DNA from: Methylothermaceae bacteria B42
Lineage (GTDB): Bacteria > Pseudomonadota > Gammaproteobacteria > Methylococcales > Methylothermaceae
Reading direction: 5' to 3'
DNA: 64,000 bases
NCBI GenBank assembly: GCA_001566965.1
Contig: LSNW01000031.1
Span: 161,031 to 225,030 of the forward strand
A model generated the notes under the pieces. It did not search any database, was not told the origin of the DNA, and was given only the letters and a program-made list of their open reading frames with translations. Of the stretch, positions 54,769-61,781 are shown piece after piece. The position numbers and the translations under genes were made by a program. Each line of letters starts with the position of its first letter. Position 1 is the first letter of the stretch.

Positions 54769-56073
54769 ATGAATAAAAAAATTTTCTTACTAGGCTTGTT
54801 GTTTATTTTTTCAACCCTAGCTAAGGCAGGACCGACTATCGGCGTCTTCCTCGATAGCACAATCGTTTCCAGCGAAAGCGAGACTTTTCCATCATTCTGG
54901 GTGTCAGGTCAAGGTGGCAGTCAACCCGTTGTGGCTGATGTTCATGTTGCCTTGGTCTCTCCAAGTGGAAAAATATATGAATTTCCAAACTGGAACACGA
55001 AACTTAAACCGTGGTTGCCCCACTTTACGATACGTTCGGGATTGAAGGTTAATCCCATCCGGCTTTCGGATCTGGGCAAACTGCCATTCCAATTAACCCC
55101 AGGCGCTTGGCGGTTAGCCGGTGCTCTGACCAAACCCGGCACCTTGGAGTTTATCTCCTTGGATATTCAATCATTTTTCGTGTCGCCACCTGCTTCCAGC
55201 GACGGCAAAAATTTACGCATAGGATCGATATCAGCGTCGGCCATTAAATCAGCGAGTGGTGGTACTTTGGGTATTCCGGTTAATGTTTCAACAAACAAAT
55301 CGGTCAGCGGCAGTTTTCTAGAAATTTGCATCAACCCGGATTTAAAAAAAGTCAGTTCCGAAGAGTTGAGCGATCTAGCCCGAGATCAAAAAATCGACGA
55401 ATGCAGAATCATCAAAGTAGATTCCAATATTCCTTCCGTAGAACCTACGCCTCCCGCCTGTGAGACTTCTTTTCTTGATGCCGGTCCGCAATTAACCTTT
55501 GCCTCAAGTAAAGCAGGTAGCGTACCGGTGCCGCAGGATGCCAACTCTGCCTCGCTCGGATTGTTGACCTACCGCACTGACCTGCCAGAATCTTTTTTCC
55601 AATCCGAAGCAACCTACACATTGTCTGGGCCGGGAGGTCCAGATGTCGGACCATTCAAAACCAGATTGCGCATTGCGCCTTTATCCGTCACCTCCCCGAA
55701 CTTGCTGTCTGGAACAGCCACGCTCAACCCTAACGCCCCGTTGGAAGTGAGATGGAATGGCCAGGGAGGACAAGGCGACGTGATGGTTATGCTTACCGCG
55801 GTTAGCATCAACGTGGATCCAAACTCCCCCGGGGATTCATCCAGTACCACCAGAATCCTTCGCTGCCGGTTTGCCGATGATGGTAACGGGACAGTGCCCG
55901 GCAATCTTATCAGTGAGTTTTCTCAGGGCCTTGGGGGTGGGTTTTTAACGCCCACGATTACCATGAGTGTCGATCGTCAGCGTACGGCTTTTTTCAGCAC
56001 CGGTGATAATAGTTTGGATTATGGCATTTTTACCCTAAGCACTGGGGAAAGCGGTCCCTTGCAGCTCCAGTAA
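54769..56073 (+). CDS. Secreted protein of unknown function
   Basis: 434 aa with a signal peptide (MNKKIFLLGLLFIFSTLAKA) and strong AAGGAG ribosome site. The mature part is rich in Ser, Pro, Gly and beta-type pattern (TIGVFLDSTIVSSESETFPSFWVSG, LRIGSISASAIKSASGGTLGIPVNV, VTSPNLLSGTATLNPNAPLEVRWNG), suggestive of several beta-sandwich modules. Cysteines near 213, 240 and 360. No known family. It heads a stretch of secreted-protein genes. Confidence 0.7.
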   Translation: MNKKIFLLGLLFIFSTLAKAGPTIGVFLDSTIVSSESETFPSFWVSGQGGSQPVVADVHVALVSPSGKIYEFPNWNTKLKPWLPHFTIRSGLKVNPIRLSDLGKLPFQLTPGAWRLAGALTKPGTLEFISLDIQSFFVSPPASSDGKNLRIGSISASAIKSASGGTLGIPVNVSTNKSVSGSFLEICINPDLKKVSSEELSDLARDQKIDECRIIKVDSNIPSVEPTPPACETSFLDAGPQLTFASSKAGSVPVPQDANSASLGLLTYRTDLPESFFQSEATYTLSGPGGPDVGPFKTRLRIAPLSVTSPNLLSGTATLNPNAPLEVRWNGQGGQGDVMVMLTAVSINVDPNSPGDSSSTTRILRCRFADDGNGTVPGNLISEFSQGLGGGFLTPTITMSVDRQRTAFFSTGDNSLDYGIFTLSTGESGPLQLQ

Positions 56074-56084
56074 TTTTGCTTAGC

Positions 56085-56115
56085 GCGGCAATTCTCCTTC
56101 GAAAAGGATTGCCGC
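56085..56115 (+). terminator. Terminator-like hairpin after the 434-aa secreted-protein gene
   Basis: GCGGCAAT (56085-56092) pairs with ATTGCCGC (56108-56115) and CTCCTT with AAAGGA-like bases, immediately after the stop. Confidence 0.65.
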
Positions 56116-56268
56116 TTCACCGTTTTCGCCATGAGTTTGTGCGATATTTCTCACAAAAATGATTTTCACTCCTTAAAATTTTCCACGCATTGACTATATT
56201 TAGCTTGGTTCCGGAGATTAATAGTCCTGGAAAACAAATAAATTAACTTTCAGATAGGAGCATCTTGA

Positions 56269-57012
56269 ATGAAAACATCTCGATTCATTCGCACTGGCGT
56301 CTTTGCCGCTACCTTCTTTGCATTCTCGCTAAGCGTGGTTTCGTTGCCGGCCCAAGCGAAAGGGGAAGATAAATTTAAGCCCGGCCGTCAAAGGGGGTTG
56401 ATTGTTGCCACCAAACATGTTGTTAACCTTAAAAAATGTATTAATGATCAGTTATCCATTAAAGTCAAAATTCCCCGTAAATTGAAGGCCTTCTGGCAAG
56501 GCAATGCCGATGCTCATATAGTGGTGGCTTTCCCTAGCAACAACGACAGCGGGCAGACCAGCTACTCCTCATGGAACCTGCGAGAGTTATTGGCTGATAA
56601 ACTCCAGGCCGAAGACGGCGATAAACGCGAACATCCGTTATTCCGCCTGCCCTGTTCAACCCTGGCATCGATTCCAGCTGGCCCTTACCAACTTGCCTTG
56701 GTCATGACGATTCCTGGCGGCGATCCAGAGAACATCAATGATTGGTTTCATGGTTTCCAGGGGCTGGTAGCCACCTCGCGCATCAAGATAAGCGAAGGGG
56801 AAGACGAATCGGATAAAGATGGTGATGGCGAAGTGGATGGCGATCTCAATCACGATGGGGAGATCGATGACCACGAAACTGATTCGAGCGATGAATCCAA
56901 TAAAGATTCTGACAGCGATAATCAAGATGAGATGGATGATCCTTCAACAGATGGCACGCAATCTGATGATAAATCAATGGATGATTCGAATAATCCAAGC
57001 ATGAACGGATAA
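56269..57012 (+). CDS. Secreted protein with acidic EF-hand/dockerin-like tail
   Basis: 247 aa with a signal peptide (about 1-33, ending LPAQA). The mature N-terminal domain (about 35-175, FKPGRQRGLIVATKHVVNLKKC) has no family I know; Cys positions near 57 and 130. From about residue 180 the tail is almost all acidic, with calcium-loop patterns DKDGDGEVDGD and NHDGEIDDHE (D-x-D-x-D-G) followed by a Ser/Asp-rich stretch. Calcium binding is a reasonable inference. Preceded by TAGGAG at good distance. Confidence 0.72.
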   Translation: MKTSRFIRTGVFAATFFAFSLSVVSLPAQAKGEDKFKPGRQRGLIVATKHVVNLKKCINDQLSIKVKIPRKLKAFWQGNADAHIVVAFPSNNDSGQTSYSSWNLRELLADKLQAEDGDKREHPLFRLPCSTLASIPAGPYQLALVMTIPGGDPENINDWFHGFQGLVATSRIKISEGEDESDKDGDGEVDGDLNHDGEIDDHETDSSDESNKDSDSDNQDEMDDPSTDGTQSDDKSMDDSNNPSMNG

Positions 57013-57060
57013 CAATAAGCCTTTGAAAACGAAATTAACTTGCCTTTACAGAACCCAGTT

Positions 57061-57146
57061 GCTCCGGTCTTCCCGCCATGGCTGTTAGTGGTCTGGACGA
57101 TAGCCGTCAAACACTGTCGTAGAGTTCACGGCAGGAAGACCGGAAC
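57061..57146. repeat. Palindromic element, imperfect 17-bp arms
   Basis: GCTCCGGTCTTCCCGCC (57061-57077) and GGCAGGAAGACCGGAAC (57130-57146) are inverse with mismatches; core GGTCTTCC is shared with 20199-type elements in style. Non-coding gap after the acidic-tail gene. Confidence 0.65.
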
Positions 57147-57175
57147 ACTGTCGAATCTTTAGGGGCATGAAAATT

Positions 57176-57216
57176 AAAAAACGCGGAATCAGGGGAGCAT
57201 TGATTCCGCGTTTTTT
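57176..57216 (+). terminator. Strong rho-independent terminator
   Basis: ACGCGGAATCA (57181-57191) pairs with TGATTCCGCGT over a GGGGAGCAT loop with A-run before and T-run after, so it can terminate both strands. Confidence 0.9.
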
Positions 57217-57277
57217 CTATTGTCCTATCATAATTTGCCAACTCCAATGGTGGGCATGGCCTATCTGATTTTTTTTT

Positions 57278-57403
57278 TTAAACATCTCTCAGTTTTTCCT
57301 TCAAGAGGATAAGCAATTTTTCTTGCAGAAAACGCGCCCACCAAGGCTGGGGGAAATTCCAGCCAATAAATGCGCCTACCAAGATCCAAAACAAGGTTCC
57401 CAT
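57278..57403 (-). CDS. Small membrane protein (41 aa)
   Basis: ATG at 57401-57403 and TAA at 57278-57280, preceded by GAGGAG eight bases upstream. It reads MGTLFWILVGAFIGWNFPQP then WWARFLQEKLLILLKEKLRDV: one hydrophobic segment (residues 3-15) and an amphipathic tail. Similar short proteins with this G-W-N-x-P-Q-P motif occur unannotated in gammaproteobacteria, to my recollection. No function known. Fills an otherwise empty gap. Confidence 0.7.
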   Translation of the reverse strand: MGTLFWILVGAFIGWNFPQPWWARFLQEKLLILLKEKLRDV

Positions 57404-57534
57404 CGAGACACTCCTCATACGAACAAAGCACCAAGCAGTGTCATTATACACTCATGGTTCTTGATGCCAGATTGGCTAAAATAAGTAAATAAATTATTTC
57501 ACACTTGCTGGTGAAACTCCCTACAAGGTGAGAC

Positions 57535-59625
57535 ATGCTTAATCAATTTTCTGCTTATAAGCCTTGTTCATTAGCATTGGCGGCTATTTTCAGCGGTCAA
57601 ATACAGGCAATGAATTCGAATCAAGATACTCTGGCGGGAGAGTGCGCAGAATCGATGCCCGTCTATCGTGTGAATGCCAATGAACTCCATTTACCCCTGG
57701 TTCGCGCTGGTTCGTCACTCTATACCGCTCATCTAAAACGGATACCAAGCAAGTCACCGATGACATTGGCGCTAGTCTCGGCCAGGAAATGTCAAAAAAC
57801 GGCAACCGTCCAAGCCGCGTTGCCGAGTTACGATCTTCAAACAGGCAATGTTTTATTGCCTTCAGTCGAGGTCCGGTTTCCTAACAGCCGGCAACAATAC
57901 TACCTTGCTCGCTTACAGAGGGTTCATCGCCATCCTATGACATTTAAGTTGACGCTAGCCGAACCCGCGGCCGGAGAACGTTATACAGTGGAAAATACAG
58001 TCTTCGTCAACACCCTGATTGGCTACGGCGAAATCAGGGAGCAGTCCAGCTTTCCAAGCTATATACGTTCAAAATTTGCTGGGGGAGATATCCTTTGGGG
58101 CACTGATCTGGGCCTGCCAGTTACCCTCCCCGATACCAGTACCGAAGGACGGGAATTGACCCTTTATTTGTTCGGTGACACCGATCAGCTCGATCTGGCA
58201 TATCTGAATAAGACCGGGCAGGTACGCAAATTCCCGCCTAACCCCGAACTCGATTACGGTGAATTCTTCTATGGTCCCAAAGGACCGTTCGAAGGCGATG
58301 CCATCGGTCTCTCTGCCGATGACGATCCCACCGACGGCGTGCAACTATTTCATGTTTATCGCAATGAGGAAAAAAGCCTGCCAAGGGTTTGTGAACAGGC
58401 CGACCCTCTCGGATTCCGCCCTGTCTATCTCGATGGTATCCACGCCGGAGAAAAAGAAATAGAGAAAGGCTTACTCAAGGAAATGGAGGAGCAAAAAATA
58501 CCCGAGGACAAATTGCCGAAGATATTGCGTCAGCTCCCCGCTCCCGCCTGTGTGCAAAAGTACCCGAACACAACGCCTACCGGTGCGTGGACGATAGATG
58601 ACAAAATCTTTATGGTAGCGGGTATCCAAAACATGGAAGATCTACTTAATGCTCGTTCCTATATTGCCGTGAGTCATGATAATGGCTTGAATTGGACCGT
58701 AATAAACAACGGCAAACCCTTCTCTCAAGGCGGCCCCTTGGCTAAATTCATCCATGCCTTTGGGCTTGAAGTCGATGCCCGTGACTATCAAGACCCGGTC
58801 CGTTCCGGTCCCTGCAAGCTACCATTGCCGGAAACAGACGACACGCGGGGTATGCTTCTGTTCGGCACCGGCCTGTGGAAAGCCAGTGACGTCTATCTGG
58901 CATTTGTCTCACGGGCGGATCTGCTGAAAGCCGCCAACAACGACAAGTACCACATCAGCCCTCGGTATTTCGCCGGCACGGACTATGTTTCCCGGGGAAA
59001 GCGCTGCTGGAGCACGTCAGAAGCCGATGCCAAGGCCATTATCGTGGCTGGCGATCTCAGCAACTATACCCGCTTCGAAAACGCCTGCGGCACTTCCCTC
59101 ACTTCGGCTGGCGTGGGCTACCCTAAACCTATTCATGTCAAACAAACGCTGGCCGACGGGAAACGAATAGACCGTCTGGTCATGCTGTTGTCCCCTGCCT
59201 ATAAAGGCATCACCGAGGACGGTCAACCGCTGGATGCCGATCTGGGCACGGTACTTGTGACCGGCGACCCATGGCGCCCCTGGATCTGGAATGTGGCCGT
59301 GACGCCCGGGCGTCACAACGGCAATCTCCCGTCCGAGCACCATTTCCGCCCACTGCCGGTGCCACCGGACCCCGATAGTGGTATGTTGCCGACAACCCCT
59401 CACTGCCGAAAAGCTGGCATCCCCTGGCGCACCGTCAGTGGTTACGCGCCGCTGCTGATTGACCGCTACACCCGGGTAAGTGACGATGGCCAGGGCGTGG
59501 ATTTGTACTTTCTCATCTCGCGCTCAAATGTACCCGGCGAGCCGAACGACAATGGTCCGGAAACCGTGGACGCTTATCATTATATAGTGGACGTCATGCG
59601 TACCACGCTTAGGCCTCTGCCGTAA
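57535..59625 (+). CDS. Large exported protein, DUF4185-like beta-propeller suspected
   Basis: 696 aa. The first 25 residues are weakly hydrophobic (LALAAIFSGQIQA), a probable signal peptide. Residues 170-620 contain FVNTLIGYGEIREQS, LTLYLFGDTDQLD, GDAIGLSADDDPTDG, WTIDDKIFMVAGIQ and RSYIAVSHDNGLNWTVINNG. These D-x-N-G-x-x-W and sialidase-like strand patterns resemble DUF4185/glycoside-hydrolase-type propellers. Activity is not shown; a carbohydrate-related role is inference. Ribosome site AAGGTGAG is close to the ATG. Confidence 0.6.
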   Translation: MLNQFSAYKPCSLALAAIFSGQIQAMNSNQDTLAGECAESMPVYRVNANELHLPLVRAGSSLYTAHLKRIPSKSPMTLALVSARKCQKTATVQAALPSYDLQTGNVLLPSVEVRFPNSRQQYYLARLQRVHRHPMTFKLTLAEPAAGERYTVENTVFVNTLIGYGEIREQSSFPSYIRSKFAGGDILWGTDLGLPVTLPDTSTEGRELTLYLFGDTDQLDLAYLNKTGQVRKFPPNPELDYGEFFYGPKGPFEGDAIGLSADDDPTDGVQLFHVYRNEEKSLPRVCEQADPLGFRPVYLDGIHAGEKEIEKGLLKEMEEQKIPEDKLPKILRQLPAPACVQKYPNTTPTGAWTIDDKIFMVAGIQNMEDLLNARSYIAVSHDNGLNWTVINNGKPFSQGGPLAKFIHAFGLEVDARDYQDPVRSGPCKLPLPETDDTRGMLLFGTGLWKASDVYLAFVSRADLLKAANNDKYHISPRYFAGTDYVSRGKRCWSTSEADAKAIIVAGDLSNYTRFENACGTSLTSAGVGYPKPIHVKQTLADGKRIDRLVMLLSPAYKGITEDGQPLDADLGTVLVTGDPWRPWIWNVAVTPGRHNGNLPSEHHFRPLPVPPDPDSGMLPTTPHCRKAGIPWRTVSGYAPLLIDRYTRVSDDGQGVDLYFLISRSNVPGEPNDNGPETVDAYHYIVDVMRTTLRPLP

Positions 59626-59653
59626 CCTGAACTCTGTTGGGAAAAAGTGGCAT

Positions 59654-60970
59654 TTAACGAGAACGGGTAGCTAATGAAGCGCGGCGTAACAGGGGCCGCA
59701 GCTCTTCTTCCAGGACTTCGTAGCTAAAGTAATGCTTGGCGGTTTGGTAATTGTGTTCCAAAATCTTCGGCAGGTCAGGGCTGGTCAACATAGTCTCCAC
59801 TTGAGCCACGGTATCACGGGTAACAAAATCATCAAAGGCGGCCACATTGAAACCGCATGGTTCAATATCTGTACGAAATACAGCGTAACGTTTGCAAAAG
59901 ATTGGTTTCTGATAGTAGATCGCCTCAAGAAAAGCATTACCAAAACCTTCATATTCTGAAGGATAAGCCACCAAGTCAGCTTCCCGGTAGAAATCTTCCA
60001 GCGTGAAGAAGCGGGTCCCATCGGATCCCGTGCCACGTTCATCGCGCAACCAATGATCGGCAAAAATAAGATTCACCCCCATGGTCCCTGAGAATAACCG
60101 AAGGAAATTGGCATAGGCCATCCCTTCATCACCACTGGCGTGGCTAATCACCAAGCGAGCATTTCCCAATCTTCGCACCAACTCGATGGAATGCTCAATG
60201 CCTTTGCGCTCTACCACTCTGGTAGGCTGCAAAACTAACAGCTCATCGTTAACCATACCAAGCTGCTGCCGTAAACTCTTGGCATAATCATCCGCCGGTA
60301 ATGGTGGATGGCTAAAATCCATGACATTGGGAACGATGCGGCAATAAAGACCGGTGCGACGGCTGAACTCTTCAGCTGCCATCTGATTGATGACCACATG
60401 TTGGATTTTGGATAGCGAAGGCGGAAAAGCATAGCGCAACAGGTCATCGACAGAACTATCCAAATAACGCTCGCGTTCCCAGTAAAAATCGTGATGGTGA
60501 GCTATGCAACCCAAACCTAGTTCTTCTAAGGTCCAGACAAGAGCAATGCCCAAGGGGATGTTCATGGGAATGGTCAAGGCATTCTCGGCAATCACCACAT
60601 CCACTTCAAAACGCTCCAGAACCTGTTTGAGTGGATCACGGATTTCCTTGGCAAGGCGAAAAATCTGACTGGTCAGATTCACCCCACGCTTCCCGGCACC
60701 ACCGAAAGCCTGGCGGGTAATTTCAACAATTTCCGGATGATTAAAATGCGCTGCAGGAATTGTTGCACTGCACTCACGAGGCCGGTCACATTCTCCTGCG
60801 ATATAAAAACATTCAGCACCCAAACGTCCGAGTACCGCAGCCCACTTCTCGACCTCCAGGGAAACTCCATCCTTGCCAGCAATACGAGTGGAGATAAAAG
60901 CCACCCGCAAACCCTGGTGCTCAGAATTTACAATTGACGAAGCTATAGCCAAGGTCAATCCCCAGAACAA
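59654..60970 (-). CDS. GT4 glycosyltransferase, resembling mannosylglucosylglycerate synthase
   Basis: 438 aa, GT-B fold. The N-terminal VAFISTRIAGKDGVSLEVEKWA near 23-44 is the pattern I associate with MggA-type enzymes; the C-terminal half has QPTRVVERKGIEHSIELV and the E-x7-E motif in YPSEYEGFGNAFLEAIYYQKP typical of GT4. It could make a glucosylglycerate-type compatible solute. The frame begins with a TTG at 60970 that follows GAGAG; no ATG is available. Divergent from the cyclic-nucleotide-binding gene. Confidence 0.75.
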   Translation of the reverse strand: MFWGLTLAIASSIVNSEHQGLRVAFISTRIAGKDGVSLEVEKWAAVLGRLGAECFYIAGECDRPRECSATIPAAHFNHPEIVEITRQAFGGAGKRGVNLTSQIFRLAKEIRDPLKQVLERFEVDVVIAENALTIPMNIPLGIALVWTLEELGLGCIAHHHDFYWERERYLDSSVDDLLRYAFPPSLSKIQHVVINQMAAEEFSRRTGLYCRIVPNVMDFSHPPLPADDYAKSLRQQLGMVNDELLVLQPTRVVERKGIEHSIELVRRLGNARLVISHASGDEGMAYANFLRLFSGTMGVNLIFADHWLRDERGTGSDGTRFFTLEDFYREADLVAYPSEYEGFGNAFLEAIYYQKPIFCKRYAVFRTDIEPCGFNVAAFDDFVTRDTVAQVETMLTSPDLPKILEHNYQTAKHYFSYEVLEEELRPLLRRASLATRSR

Positions 60971-61069
60971 AAGTGCTCTCAGTATGGCCCTTCTGTAGCC
61001 AGCAAATCAAGGGTTGTAGAAACATGCCAAATAAGTTATTAACAGCTAAGAATAACCAAGAGAAGCCTC

Positions 61070-61417
61070 ATGACCTTGCAGGAACTATTCGAAGAATATG
61101 CTGCGTTGAAGCAGTATCGCCCGGGAGAAATCATCTTCAAAGCTGGAGAGGCGGGTATTGAAATGTATTTGATTCAATCCGGTGAAGTAGAAATACACAA
61201 CGGTAAAAATCTGATCAGGACCCTAAAACCCGGAGATCTTTTCGGTGAAATGGCCCTGATCGGCAATGAGCCCCGAAGCGCCACCGCCATAGCAAAAACC
61301 CACTGCAATCTGATACCGGTGGACGAAAACCGTTTCCTGTTTCTAGTCCGGCAAAACCCCTACTTTTCCCTCTATGTGATGGAGATTCTAGCTACTAGGC
61401 TTCGCAGCCACGTCTAA
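61070..61417 (+). CDS. Small cyclic-nucleotide-binding domain protein
   Basis: 115 aa, one CNB domain and no DNA-binding part. The phosphate-binding cassette GDLFGEMALIGNEPRSATAIA near 58-78 has the Glu (FGE) and Arg (PRSAT) that hold cAMP/cGMP. Without another domain it may act as a free-standing sensor that binds a partner. cyaA is elsewhere in this window. Start ATG at 61070 follows GAGAAG. Confidence 0.83.
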   Translation: MTLQELFEEYAALKQYRPGEIIFKAGEAGIEMYLIQSGEVEIHNGKNLIRTLKPGDLFGEMALIGNEPRSATAIAKTHCNLIPVDENRFLFLVRQNPYFSLYVMEILATRLRSHV

Positions 61418-61484
61418 ATATTCCTGCGCCAAAATCCGAATTTGCTCAGGAACATGTTTACCATTGTATCTGCATACAATATAA

Positions 61485-61697
61485 CGTCAGGACATTGATT
61501 TTGCCCCGGCAGATTCGACTATCACCGCCGAGCGCATCGATCCCCAGATGCTGGCCACCGTGTTGCAACGCTTACGGCAGCGCGGCGATGTCCGCCACTG
61601 GCAGCAGATCGACTTCATCGGCCACCTGGACCAAGCGATCAGCCACATCCACGACCGCACGGACAGGGACTTCCGGACCACATCACGGATTCCCTAA
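61485..61697 (+). pseudogene. 3' remnant of a GC-rich coding frame
   Basis: An open frame without a start reads GQDIDFAPADSTITAERIDP, then QMLATVLQRLRQRGDVRHWQQIDFIGHLDQAI and ends RTTSRIP. A TAA lies just before the open part and no ATG/GTG with a ribosome site is present. Composition and codon use are GC-rich like copA and unlike the upstream genes. It looks like the 3' end of a gene truncated at the junction around 61.48 kb. No family recognised. Confidence 0.4.
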
Positions 61698-61781
61698 CCG
61701 CCGCCGCCACATGGTTTAGCCCCCAGGGTGGTGAGCAGAACATCAGCGATGCCCGCCGCCCCGCTGTGGTGAATCCCATAT

